A program made the position numbers and the translations under genes. DNA of 64,000 nt from Chlorops oryzae (taxonomy: Eukaryota; Arthropoda; Insecta; Diptera; Chloropidae): the NCBI GenBank assembly GCA_020466095.1, contig CM035806.1, positions 120,054,694-120,118,693 on the forward strand, written 5' to 3'. Shown in pieces: positions 33,637 to 44,434 of this stretch (positions are counted from its first letter, which is position 1; every line of letters starts with the position of its first letter). The notes beneath the pieces are model-generated. The model saw only the letters and a list, made by a program, of their open reading frames with translations, was not told the DNA's origin and made no database searches.

Positions 33637-34425
33637 TCATGACGCACGGGGCATAGCAGCGTTGCAGGCTGCAACTAGTTTTGAGCTCACCGCTTTTTCC
33701 ATGCTAGCAGCTGACTCCGGATACTCAATTCTATCGCTCCAGACAAGTTTGAAGGTTTCTTCGTCAAAAAGTCGGTGCTTCCATCTTCTTTTTTCAAAGA
33801 CATTTGTACTGCGCCTATGCGGTCTTCCAAGTTCTACGGCAGCACGATGGTCGCTATGCAAGTAGATACCTCCAACTGACCATTTTGCACTGTGTACCAG
33901 CGAGTCGTGGGCAAACGTTAGGTCGATGGCCGACCGATTCCGACCTGCTTCGAATATGTGTTCACCTGTGCTCAGGAGAACGACATCTAGTTGAGAGAAC
34001 CATTCCAGGAGTACTCTACCTCTTGCGTTGTTGTTACTACTGCCCCAGGAAGTTGGCCAAGCGTTAAAGTCGCCCGCAAGGATCAATGGCGATTTGCCCC
34101 TGTCTTCTGAAACGATTTCCGAGAGCAGCTGTTCAAATTCCTGTAAACGCAAACTGGAAGGGGCATAGCAGGAAAACAGGAAGACATCGTCTACATTGGC
34201 CCACGTAAAGAAGCGCCGGCTAACTGAAGTATAGCATTGGAAAGCTCTACCATTTGCTAACCATATAGCTGCTTTACCGGAGGCGTCCGAGATCCATGAT
34301 GAGCTCCTTTCGTCGTGGTGCTGTTCGCACAGGAGAGCTATGTTCATATTTCGCTCGTAAGCCGTATGGAACAGCAGATCCTGTGGCGGCCTACAGTAGT
34401 TGAGATTGATTTGCACAATTCTCAT
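33637..34425 (-). pseudogene. non-LTR AP-like endonuclease, N-terminal ORF2
   Basis: 262 residues starting MRIVQINLNYCR at 34425, a typical ORF2 start of R1-type elements. Endonuclease/exonuclease/phosphatase motifs are visible: QINLNYC, LLCEQHH (metal-binding Glu), GDFNAWPTSWGS, SAIDLTF and SDHRAAVEL (catalytic His). It nicks the target DNA strand to prime reverse transcription. The frame ends at 33637 with MPRAS, before the RT, so a stop or frameshift separates the two. The gag ORF ends just upstream. Confidence 0.85.
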
Positions 34426-34436
34426 TTACGCAGTTT

Positions 34437-35971
34437 TTCCACTGCCTTTTTGAAATCAGGACTGCGCGCGTTTCAAACGGCGTGCTTTTCTCCACATAAG
34501 ACGCATTTACTTTCCTTACTGCACGTAGCAGCGAAATAGTCTTCTTCCCCACATTTTCGGCAAGTCTTGCTGCGATCCTCTGGGAACCTGCAGTTTGCAA
34601 TTTTGTGACCAAAACGCCAGCACTTTATGCATCGCGTCGGCTCTACACATTCCACGATCCGGCAGTTCGTCCAGCCGATACGAATCGTTCGAAGCTTCAG
34701 CAATTTATCTGCATTTGCCGCCGGGAGTTTTACAAACGCTGTTTGTGTGCCCCGCCTCTTTCCAGCTGGGATGCGAACGTTGCTTTTATCCAGCTTTTTT
34801 ATACCTCCCTTTAGTTGGAGGAAAATTACCAAGCACATTTTCGACTGCTGACTGAAATGACACCGCGTTGCCTTTTGGGTCCTTTTTGAGCTCTAGAAGT
34901 ATCTTATTTTTGGCGGTCCTTCGCACGCGCCTCACCGATTCTCCCAATTCCTTGAGCGTTTCGTCCGCTCTTATATCCCTGAGAATATCCGCGCAGCTCT
35001 TCTCTTCCGTAGATGCGATGATGATTGCATCCGGCTTGGATCGCTGGCGCAGTTTCTTTTTATTTTCCACTTTTTGCTATTTCTGGTTCTGTGGAACTTT
35101 CTGTTGTGGTGGCCTTTCAGGGTTTTTTGGAAGTACGGGATGCATGCAAGTGACTGTTAAATCAACTGCTGCTTGTTCCGTTTTGCCTTCCGCCTTCTTC
35201 TTGCCCCTTTTCCGACTCTTCTTGTTTTTTTTGCTTTTTACTCGACCCAACGTGGTTATTTTCGTCAAGTGAGTCCTTGTCCCTGGGACGCTTGGCATTT
35301 ATCGCCTGCTTCAGCCAGGGTGAGGTTTGAGAGCAACAGTCTGACTTGACCGTTTCCCGTACCACCTTGTCATGGAGTTCGATGGCTGCCACCTCGTAGA
35401 GGAGTCTGATGCCTTGAATAACGTCTCTCATAGGCTGATGTATAGCCCGACGTCTCTTTCCATCTGGTTGCACCTCATTTACCAACGAGTGACTTGATAT
35501 TGTTTCCTACGGTTAGGAAGGCATTTTCCGAGGTCTTCTGTTTCTCCTGGTGCGGTGTCTTTGCTGCTGCCCCTTTGGGGGTGCACGACTTATCAAAGAT
35601 AGGCGCAGTCGATGGTGTAGTAACTGGTGACCTTACTATCCTCGACACTTTTCGGAACGGGTTTGCAGATTCCACAGAACTCGTGCCTGAGTTCGTCCTA
35701 CCTGCGTGGTCTAGCACGCTATAAGCGTCCATATTAATCGCTGTTGCGCTGGTTGGTTTGGTTTTTGTTGTTGATTGATAGTCCATTTTGTTGGGTCCCC
35801 ACTCGAGTCCGTTATCGTCCATTGAAATCTGCAGTCACCTTTATGACCCCATGGTTGTCTTTGCATGCAGGGAGTTCCATGCGAGGGTTGACGTAAAACC
35901 TTATGAGAGAGTACGTTCAGAGCCTGGTCCGTGTTAGTCAGGAGTATGCTCAACTGACCCTGCGCCACCAA
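34437..35971 (-). pseudogene. non-LTR ORF1 (gag-like) with zinc knuckles, frameshifted
   Basis: Pieces in four or more frames from about 35971 to 34437. The N-terminal part is low in recognisable motifs. The middle has a Lys/Glu-rich stretch (KRPRDKDSLDENN, KKQKKQEESEKGQEEG) likely to be flexible and nuclear. Near 35070-34786 is a gag core (ADILRDIRADETLKELGESV, VRRTAKNKILLEL). The C-terminus has consecutive CCHC knuckles: RCIKCWRFGHKIANC, CRKCGEEDYFAATC and CVLCGEKH. R1-clade ORF1 proteins bind element RNA through such knuckles. Frameshifts near 35820, 35480, 35280, 35070 and 34790 show long-standing decay. Confidence 0.75.
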
Positions 35972-37255
35972 CTTAACGGTGTCAATGTAGGAGCGTTTCT
36001 CGAGTCCTGCCAGGGTTTTAACGGGACGGAGGCGAGAGTACCATTAGCCCAAAAGTCATTTCGGTAGACTGTCAGTTCTACCTACTAAAGTTTCAGAATG
36101 GTACGCCAGCCCAAACATATCGTAATCCAAATCATAGTCCAAATACAATCCAGTCCATCGTAGCAGTAGACAAGGTCCACGGTCGCCGGTCTCGTTAGTT
36201 CACTCACAAACGGACGTGTGTGAGTTTATCCAGGAGGAACCACTTGGAGATGAGAATCGACTTGATGTAAACAGGGGCAAGAATAGCTTCTAGCCGTCGC
36301 CGTGGTAAAACTAATAAGTTCATTTAGATATTTAATTTTCTCATCTTATTTTCAAAAAATTTTTATCTTGGATTCAAACGTTGAGGCGTGAAAACTTTTT
36401 TTCTGAAACAACTGCAAATTTCTTTCTTTCCCTTATAACTCCTCAGGGGTGTGTTTTGGACAGCCCGCGCCCCCCCCCCCCCCCCCTGCAAAACGGTTTT
36501 TTGTTAGTTCTGATCCCCTCTATCAGCTCCCGACCGGTTGACCATCACAAACGGAAACAGAGTGTTCCGTGATATGTGCATTATCTTCAAATTTATATAT
36601 TGATATGGGTCGTGGATCTCATTGCACACCCGAAAAAGGGCTGTAACATTTGAACTTTTTATCAACGGAAAAAAGCCTGCTGAAATAGCAGAAGTTTTAA
36701 GCTGCTCGCGCAAAATGGTGTATAACGCAATTAATTTATCAAGGACAGATGTATCCTATTTGAATAGGAACAAGGAAAGTTACGCAAGACTACCAGTTCA
36801 GTCGATAAAGCAATTGTTCTAAAAAGCAAAAGAGACCCATTTAAGACATCGAAGCAAATAATGCGGGAAATTAATAAAGAATTTGGGATTAATGTGTCAC
36901 GGAACTTGGTAGGAAGACGATTGAGAGAAGCAAACTTGTTTGAGCGCATTTCCAGAAAAAAACCTCTCCTATAGAAAAAAAAAATATAAAAAAGCGTCTC
37001 TCGTTTGCTAAAAAACATAGAGCTAAGGACATCCAATTTTGGAAGAATGTGCTCTGGACCGACGAAACGAAGGTAAATCGACAAGGTCCATGGAAAATTA
37101 TTTGTGCGTAGACCACGAAAACAAGCTTTGAACCCACGTTATACCAGAAAGACAGTAAAGCACGGTGGAGGAAGCGTTATGATTTGGGGCTCATTTTCTT
37201 GGCACAACTTTGGCCAGATTGAGCTCATAAAAGATTAAATGGACCGACACAGGTA

Positions 37256-38545
37256 ACAGGTTGGCTGATAAGTCCCCGGTCTAACAAAGAAAAACACATT
37301 TTTTTTGTCAAAATTCGTTTTTATTATTCAACATAGTTCCCTTCAAGAGCGATACAACGATTATAACGACCTTCCAATTTTTTGATACCATTTTGGTAGT
37401 ACTCCTTCGGTTTTGCCTCAAAATAGGCCTCAGTTTCGGCGATCAATTCTTCATTGCAGCCAAATTTTTTCCCTGCGAGCATCCTTTTGAGGTCTGAGAA
37501 CAAGAAAAAGTCGCTGGGGGCCAGATCTGGAGAATACGGTGGGTGGGGAAGCAATTCGAAGCCTAATTCATGAATTTTTGCCATCGTTCTCAATGACTTG
37601 TGGCACGGTGCGTTGTCTTGGTGGAACAACACTTTTTTCTTCTTCATATGGGGCCGTTTTGCCGCGATTTCGACCTTCAAACGCTCCAATAACGACATAT
37701 AATATGTAGTCACTGTTGATGGTTTTTCCCTTCTCAAGATAATCGATAAAAATTATTCCATGCCCATCCCAAAAAACAGAGGCCATTACTTTGCCAGCGG
37801 ACTTTTGAGTCTTTCCACGCTTCGGAGACGGTTCACCGATCGCTGTCCACTCAGCCGACTGTCGATTGGACTCAGGAGTGTAGTGATAGAGCCATGTTTC
37901 ATCCATTGTCACATATCGACGCAAAAACTCGGGTGTATTGCGAGTTAACAGCTGCAAACACCGCTCAGAATCATCAACACGTTGTTGTTTTTGGTCAAAT
38001 GTGAGCTCGCGCGGCACCCATTTTGCACAGAGCGTTTTCATATCCAAATATTCATGAATGATATGACCAACTCGTTCCTTTGATATCTTTAAGGCCTCTG
38101 CTATATCGATCAACTTCATTTTACGGTCATTCAAAATCATTTTGTGAATTTTTTTGATGTTTTCGTCGGTAACCACCTCTTTCGGGCGTCCACTGCGTTC
38201 ACCGTCCTCCGTGCTCATTTTGCCACGCTTGAATTTTGCATACCAATCAATTATTGTTGATTTTCCTGGCGCAGAGTCCGGAAACTCATTATTAAGCCAA
38301 GTTTTTGCTTCCACTGTATTTTTTCCCTTCAGAAAACAGTATTTTATCAAAACACGAAATTCCTTTTTTTCCATTTTTTTCACAATAACAAAAGTTGCTT
38401 CACAAAAGACGCTCTATCTCACAAACTAATTGACTTACAGACGTCAAATTTTGACACGAATCATTTGAAGGTTGCCACTATATAAAAATAATATGCATTT
38501 AATACTAGCGACGCCATCAGACCGGGGACTTATCAGCCAACCTGT
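37256..38545 (-). mobile_element. Himar1-like mariner H3, full length
   Basis: 1290 bp between ACAGGTTGGCTGATAAGTCC inverted repeats with TA at both sides, inserted in the Tc1-like element. It lacks about 7-8 bp (the TATGTGTC word) just inside the right TIR compared with H2 and H4. Confidence 0.95.
37324..38383 (-). pseudogene. Himar1-like transposase (H3), one frameshift
   Basis: Same protein as at 20890-21945. The first frame (38383 to about 37715) carries the DNA-binding domain, VTMDETW and the standard SVFWDGHG. A four-base insertion near 37704-37708 (ATAATATGTAGTCAC against ATAATAGTCAC in H4) shifts the frame in NSDYY. The second frame (37737-37324) continues with HQDNAPCH and YSPDLAPSDFF to the C-terminus. 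No other lesion is obvious, so it is recently inactivated. TTG insertion junctions and sequence agree with H2 over nearly all positions. Confidence 0.9.
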
Positions 38546-39210
38546 TATTTGAACATATTAAAAAATGTCTTGGAACCCTATGTCTTCGAATCGATGCCGT
38601 TGAAATGGACTTTTATGCATGATAATGACCCGAAGCACACGGCAAAGGATGTTACTGCTTGGCTTAAGCGGGAGAAAATTAATGTTTTGGACTGGACAGC
38701 TCAAAGTCCTGACCTTAATCAGATAGAAAATCTTTGGAACGAGGTCAAGCTTTCAGAGCTTTCAAACAAAAACTTTAAAAATTTCTATGAACTTTGGACT
38801 GCAATTCAAGAAGCTTGGTACTCTATACCAAAGGAGAAATGCGAAAAGCTTGTGGAGAGCATGAGTCGAAGATGTGAAGCTGTCATCAGCAATCAAGGTT
38901 ACAGTACAAAATACTAACTGCCTACAATTTTTTGCTAGCATTTTTTGTTTAATTTAACTGACTTTTATACCGACTTGTATAATTGTGCTATTTATATGAG
39001 CAGCTTAATTAGGACATGGATTTGTTTTGTTTTTTTTTTTTTTTACAGAAAGCTTTTTTATTTCATTTCGAACTTTCTTTTGTCAATTGAAGTAGACAAC
39101 ATACATGTTAAATTAAGATATTTACTTTGTACTTGAAATGTACGGTTCTTCAAATAAATTGGATTTTGTTACTTGGTGAGATATGTGCTATTTATATGAT
39201 CATGGCTGTA

Positions 39211-39575
39211 CGTCCGAAAGATCTCTACTTATTGACGTGAACCTAGTGCTCCACAAGTTTAACGCAGTTATCTAAGTGTCAACGTGAAACATTGTGAAAA
39301 GTTATTATAATAGCGAAAGGAAGCTAGTGGCGACGTTTTCGAGCATGTTAGTGAAATGACTATTAAAATCGTCAAAAACTTTAAATGCTTCTAAAATCAC
39401 GCTGAGTAAGTTTTGACCTGGCTTTCAACTTTAAATTCGGAGAGAATAATATTTGTATCGCTTTGATCTATTATAATGAAATACAGGATTTGTTGTAACG
39501 AATTTTGGGGCACATAAAATATCGTAAATCGTCAGTTTTTGACGATATTGATTTCCGTAACATGCCCGTTTGTCG
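39211..39575. other. non-coding, nothing recognised
   Basis: Short spacer between the Tc1-like element and a truncated HINE-A; no frame or family seen. Confidence 0.35.
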
Positions 39576-39994
39576 CAATTTTATTTTACAATCGGAGGCT
39601 TAAATATACACTGAAATTCTAAGTTTCATTGAAATATTTTGAAAATGTCCAATTTTGAGGCAGTTTTGGGATTTTTGTGACAGACCCTAGTATCTACTGG
39701 AGGTACCCGTAAAAATCCAATCGGGTCCATTCTGGAACTTGTTCTTACTCATGTCGCCGTGAGCACGCATACCAAATTTTGTCAACTTAGCTCAACTCCT
39801 TCGATAAGATAACTGTATACAGACAGACGGACAGGCAGACAGACGGACAGACAGACGGACATGGCTAAATCGAATCTCCTGGTGACGCTGATCATTTCTA
39901 TATATATTTTGTATGGTCCATCTCGACTGGTTCTGGGTGTTACACACAACCACGCAAACGCAATATACCCTCGACACAGAGTGTGTCGGGTATA
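39576..39994 (-). mobile_element. HINE family A, copy 4 (truncated)
   Basis: Carries the hairpin end (TATACCCGACACACTCTGTG on the minus strand) and the microsatellite and GTACTGGAGGTACCC segments, but stops at ATCGGAGGCTTAAATATA. About half length. Confidence 0.75.
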
Positions 39995-40046
39995 AAGATA
40001 GAATTTATTTTTGATTTTGGAACAGCAACGCTCTTTGCAACAACTA

Positions 40047-40659
40047 TATAATCGCAACTCTTATTACTGATACGAAAAACCATTTTTCCATGCAATACTA
40101 GTCGGAGCTTTATACGAAGCTCTACCCCATTTTCACTAGTTATTTAGTTTTGGTGAAAGCACTAGTTGCATCCGTGCAAAATACCTAACGCTTCCTAGAG
40201 GGTTATAAGCCTTGAGCTCTGCTGTGTTGAAAGTCAGATTGTAATGTCGATGTATGAGTTCATCTGTACACAAATCGTGGTGAAAGTCAGTTTATTAGAA
40301 AGAAGTTCTTTATGAAACGATAGCGACAGGGTACCTAGTCGAGAAAAAGTTAAAAACCGCTATAAAATCCGTGTTACCTAAATTGAAGTTCGCAAAAAGG
40401 GGTATAATAACCTTTGCAAAAAGAAAGAAATATACATACATATATTTACGTAAAATGACTTCCTGATGCGGCTGAGATATTATACTTTTTTAGGCGACAC
40501 TTATTTCCAACGATATCCCGAAAAAACAATTAATTATTAAATTCAGAAACTACACAGGCACATACAAGCATAAATGCATGCAAACAAAACAAAACAATAT
40601 CTGGTGCTGCCAGACTGAACGTTTTCAGAACAACTCCGATTAGTAGGTTTTTGCAAATA
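40047..40659 (+). repeat. 613-bp direct repeat E, copy 1
   Basis: Almost identical to 43065-43677 (a handful of differences by eye) at an offset of 3018 bp. It starts TATAATCGCAACTCTTATTA and ends GTAGGTTTTTGCAAATA, where a mariner begins. No coding frame. A diverged 113-bp piece is at 59391-59503, so E is a dispersed family. Its class is unknown. Confidence 0.85.
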
Positions 40660-41431
40660 TTAGGTGTAGTAAAAAGAAATTATTTTTGCATTAAATTGAG
40701 GGCTTTATTTAAGATAGTTAGAATGACCCGATTTAGGTCAAATATGCGCCGTTTTGTTCGATAACTTGTTGCCATTTTAAAGGTAATTTCATTATGCCTC
40801 TCTCATAGAAGCCCTCGTTCCTATTAGCAAAAAATTGAGATAGTCGAATTTCAGAAGCCTCTCTTGAAGCGAATGTTTCACCAGCAAAATTGTTCGCCAT
40901 GGACAGGAACAGATGGTAATCACTTGGTGCCAGGTCCGGACTATAAGGTGGATGCAGAAGAACCTCCCAACCAAACTCCCGGAGCTTCTGGCGAGTCACT
41001 ATCGATGTGTGTGGCCTGGCGTTGTCCTGATGGAACACAATTCCTCTCCTATTGGCCAAAGCTGGCCGCTTATGGGCGATTGCTTCCTTCAGACGGTCCA
41101 ATTGTTGACAGTAGAGTTCCGAGTTAAGAGTTTTGCCGTATGGGAGCAGCTCATAGTAGATAATTCCCTGCCAATCCCACCAAACACACAGCAAAACCTT
41201 CCTGGCCGTCAATCCTGGCTTGGCCACCGTTTCCGCCGGTTCACCGTGTTTCGGCCACGACCGTTTTCGCTTGACTTGTTGTCGTAAGTGACCCACTTTT
41301 CATCACCAGTCACCAACCGCTTCAGAAATGGGTCGATTTTGTTGCGGTTCAGCAGCGATTCGCAGATGGAAATTCGGTCTATGAGGTTTTTTTGCGTTAA
41401 CTCGTGTGGCACCCATACATCGAGCTTCTTT
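40660..41431 (-). mobile_element. mariner M3, truncated
   Basis: Starts with the TIR TTAGGTGTAGTAAAAAGAAA after TA and matches M1/M2 through the 3' half of the transposase. It stops at CGAGCTTCTTT, in the middle of the gene. The N-terminal half and the second TIR are missing. Confidence 0.9.
40733..41431 (-). pseudogene. mariner transposase (M3), C-terminal part
   Basis: C-terminal two-thirds of the M1/M2 transposase: KLDVWVPHELTQK, TGDEKW, then, after a two-base insertion near 41277, VKRKRSWPKHGEPAE, HQDNARPH and YSPDLAPSDY to the C-terminus NGAYLT. The helix-turn-helix domain is missing and the frameshift falls just after the first catalytic Asp. Confidence 0.88.
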
Positions 41432-41605
41432 GAAGTCACTCTTGTACCAAAATTGTTTATGGCGAATTCGATCGTGTTAAATAGTACAAAATTAAATTTT
41501 TTTGTTTTAGTTCAATACATTTCGCCCTCACATTCAACTTAAAAATATTTCATTCAAAAACTTTTGTAAAACAAAGGAAATGCGGCGCTTAATTGATTAG
41601 TTGAT

Positions 41606-43064
41606 TCTTAACAATGAGCTCACATAATTAAGTCACCTGCAAAAAAACTATTTAGTCTAAGAAAAACTCACTTCCAATAAAAAAATACCTGAGTGCTTTG
41701 TCAATACTTGGTTGGAAAACCCTTTTGACGTATGACTTCCGCGCATCTGTTGTACATTGAGCAGACTAGCTCTTGGAAAACTTCTGGGGTAATCGCGTAC
41801 CACTCCTCCTTGATAATTTCCCATAAGGAGGCTTTATTTCGAGGTTTTTTCGACGCAACCGATTTCTTAAGAATACCCCACAAGTTTTCTATCGGGTTTA
41901 GATCCGGACTTTGTGCGGGCCATGGAAGGGTTTTGATATTTTTCTGTTTAATGTATTCCTTTACAATCCTGGAGCAGTGCTTTGGGTCATTGTCTTGCTG
42001 AAATATCCAAGCAAGTGGTAAATTTTCAGCATATGTACCATCTAAGTTGTCGTCAAGGATTTTCTTGTACATTTCCCCGTTCATTTTCCCGTCAATTTTA
42101 ACAATAGGGCCAACGCCAGATGCCGTAAAACATCCCCATACCATTACTGAAGAGCCCCCATGCTTGACAGTCTTCTTCGTGTACTTTTGTTGAGTTCTTG
42201 TAAAGGTGGACGCATTACGTTTGGTCTTCCATCATTTCCAAACACATTGAACTTAGACTCATCACTCCAAACCACCAATTTCCAAAAATTGAAGTCTTTT
42301 TCAATATGCTCTTTAGCGAACGTCATGCATGCTTTTAAATTTTTTATTGAAACGTTCGGTTTTCTTCGTGCGATTCGACCATTCAAAGAATTTTCTTGCA
42401 GGCGACGTCTCACGGTTTGTGCCGAAGTTTTAAGACCATAACTCTCCTCCAACTGAGTTCTTATCTCGACAGAAGTCAGAAAAGGATTCGATTTGCTCAG
42501 CCTGACCAAGAGGCTGTCGTCGATTGGCTTGGTTTTTCGGGGCTTTTTGCGGGGCAATTTTTCGAAAGTTGAATTTTTTTTATAATGTGCGATTGCATTA
42601 TTGATTTTGCCTCGATAAAAATTTAGAACTCTCGAAACAGCCGCGATGCTTTGCAGTTTTTGAAAGCAATCCCATATTATTTCTCTTTCTCTGGGATTGG
42701 AACTCTTATTTTTCCCCATTTTGCAGCAAACCAAAAAAAAAAATTTAACTAAACGTTGTCTTCAATACTTACTCAGGTACTGAAACAAAAACTGACCTAC
42801 AGCTTCACACCACATATTAAACTAACCGCTTATGCCTACTATGACTTAATTATATGAGCGCATACAAAACAGATGTATAAGGTAAAAGTGCAGTTTGTTT
42901 GCATTACTCAATTATTTTTTTATGTTTTCTTTTTACAATTATTAGCAGACAGAACGGTCGGAGAAATCAAAACCAAAAAATGTAGATCGATGAATAAATT
43001 AGGCTTTTGGCAAAATAAATATTCTTAGCTTAGCAACTGACTTAATTTTATGAGCACAAGTGTA
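41606..43064 (-). mobile_element. Tc1-like element 2 with IR/DR ends
   Basis: Left end ACAATGAGCTCACATAATTA then AGTCA; right end, inverted, CACTTGTGCTCATAAAATTA then AGTCA, next to TA. A subterminal direct copy (GACTTAATTATATGAGCGCA) sits at 42845, as in IR/DR Tc1-like elements. About 1.46 kb with one frameshifted transposase gene. Confidence 0.75.
41701..42734 (-). pseudogene. Tc1-like DD34E transposase 2, one frameshift
   Basis: Frame one (42734-42144): start MGKNKSSNPREREIIWDCF, paired-like helix-turn-helix region, a KKPRKTKP hinge, and FWKLVVWSDESKFNVFG with the first catalytic Asp. Frame two (42144-41701): MVWGCFTASGVGPI, FQQDNDPKH and QSPDLNPIENLWGILK with 34 residues between Asp and Glu, ending RQKGFPTKY. 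A small indel near 42150-42180, in the segment that should read KKTVKHGGSSVMVWG, separates them. Otherwise the gene is complete, about 345 codons, so this is a young or lightly decayed copy. Confidence 0.88.
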
Positions 43065-43677
43065 TATAATCGCAACTCTTATTACTGATACGAAAAACCA
43101 TTTTTCCATGCAATACTAGTCGGAGCTTTATACGAAGCTCTACCCCATTTTCACTAGTTATTTAGTTTTGGTGAAAGCACTAGTTGCATCCGTGCAAAAT
43201 ACCTAACGCTTCCTAGAGGGTAATAAGCCTTGAGCTCTGCTGTGTTGAAAGTCAGATTGTAATGTCGATGTGTGAGTTCATCTGTACACAAATCGTGGTG
43301 AAAGTCAGTTTATTAGAACGAAGTTCTTTATGAAACGATAGCGACAGGGTACCTAGTCGAGAAAAAGTTAAAAACCGCTATAAAATCCGTGTTACCTAAA
43401 TTGAAGTTCGCAAAAAAGGGTATAATAACCTTTGCAAAAAGAAAGAAATATACATACATATATTTACGTAAAATGACTTCCTGATGCGGCTGAGATATTA
43501 TACTTTTTTAGGCGACACTTATTTCCAACGATATCCCGAAAAAACAATTAATTATTAAATTCAGAAACTACACAGGCACATACAAGCATAAATGCATGCA
43601 AACAAAACAAAACAATATCTGGTGCTGCCAGACTGAACGTTTTCAGAACAACTCCGATTAGTAGGTTTTTGCAAATA
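43065..43677 (+). repeat. 613-bp direct repeat E, copy 2
   Basis: See copy 1 at 40047. It begins directly at the TA next to the Tc1-like right end, and continues past 43677 into sequence that copy 1 lacks because a mariner starts there. Confidence 0.85.
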
Positions 43678-44141
43678 TATAAGGGCATTTTAGGTAGCTT
43701 ATAATTCTTTTGCGCTATCAAAGTATACGTCAATTCGTACATATTTAAAACTTATTTAAAATGATCCTTTGTACTCCGGGGGCTGCGGCTGTAATATCGG
43801 TGTGAAAAATATCGATACTTTAAAACATCTTTATGTATGAAAATTCGCATTTTCGAGACTATCTCATTTGCGATGGAAAATCCTTTTCACGTATGCTTTT
43901 TCAGTTCCAGTATATTCTGCTTATCTAACTTAGGACTTTGAGGGCTCAACGCTGTTAAAGTAAATTGAAAGGAAGTAACGAGCTCACTACTTTGAAGAAA
44001 GGAAATCAGAATTGAAATTTCGATGACAGGTCGACAGAAATGTAGGAAATGTGTGACTTAAATGCAACCCTGTGAGTCCGATTACTTGTAATAAGCGTAT
44101 GCGTTCAAGTAGCGAAAGTAAGTCAAGTACCTATTTGTTTT
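43678..44141. other. non-coding, nothing recognised
   Basis: No frame or family recognised. Confidence 0.35.
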
Positions 44142-44434
44142 TATACCCAGCGTAAGCAGGGTATATTAGGGTATCTTGTAACAGCTAGAATTACGCTCCG
44201 TAGATATAGACATATATATATAGAAATGATCAGGATCAAAAATTAAATCGTTTTAGACATGTCCGTCTGTCCGTCCGTCCGTGTCCGGATCTCCTCCAAA
44301 ACGGCTGGACCAATCAAGTCAAAATGTGGCACACAGGTATATCGGAGTCCGAGTATGATCCTAACTAAAAATGAAAGACATCCACTCACTGCCACGCCCA
44401 CAAATCAGTTTAATGTGTTTTCAGTAAAATGCTT
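44142..44434 (+). mobile_element. HINE family B, copy 4 (truncated)
   Basis: Hairpin TATACCCAGCGTAAGCAGGG, microsatellite GTCCGTCCGTCC, GGCACACAGGTATATCGGAG and one CTGCCACGCCCACAAAT box. It is cut at GTTTTCAGTAAAATGC, where a transposase fragment begins. Confidence 0.75.

Larger units (their letters stand above)
30868..36310 (-). mobile_element. R1-like non-LTR retrotransposon, near full length
   Basis: On the minus strand, in order: about 330 bp of leader, a gag-like ORF1 with zinc knuckles, ORF2 with an AP-type endonuclease, a reverse transcriptase and a C-terminal zinc knuckle, a 3' untranslated region, and a poly(A) tail seen as a T-run at 30870-30882. The gene order, knuckle pattern and TPRT-type layout fit the R1 clade. 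The poly(A) tail and location outside 28S rDNA argue against R1 itself. Several frameshifts make it inactive. The 3' end recurs at 55370-55640, and related ORF2 pieces lie at 59854-62880. Confidence 0.8.
36605..38917 (+). pseudogene. Tc1-like DD34E transposase, interrupted
   Basis: The N-terminal helix-turn-helix reads MGRGSHCTPEK, then after a one-base slip in an A-run RAVTFELFINGKKPAEIAEV and CSRKMVYNA. The first catalytic Asp is readable in FWKNVLWTDETK near 37040-37070. The C-terminal part, 38549-38917, has HDNDPKHTAKDV and QSPDLNQIENLWNEVK, giving 34 residues between Asp and Glu. It ends CEAVISNQGYSTKY. Besides the mariner inserted between the first and second catalytic residues there are several frameshifts and an in-frame stop after KKPLL-type sequence near 36970. 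It is a dead gene of the Tc1 family, perhaps near the S element by its MGRG start. Confidence 0.8.
36556..39210 (+). mobile_element. Tc1-like element with IR/DR-type end, split by Himar1-like H3
   Basis: The right end reads TGTGCTATTTATATGATCAT then GGCTGTA at 39185-39210. A direct subterminal copy, TGTGCTATTTATATGAGCAG, lies at 38985, an IR/DR arrangement known from several Tc1-like elements. At the left only GATATGTGCATTATC near 36571 recalls the inner repeat, so the left end appears truncated or diverged. The coding region is interrupted at a TA by a complete Himar1-like mariner (37256-38545). Confidence 0.65.

Noticed and set aside
30868..36310. Insertion of genuine R1 in 28S rDNA
   Set aside because: No rDNA flanks it and it ends in poly(A), unlike R1; only the clade is similar.
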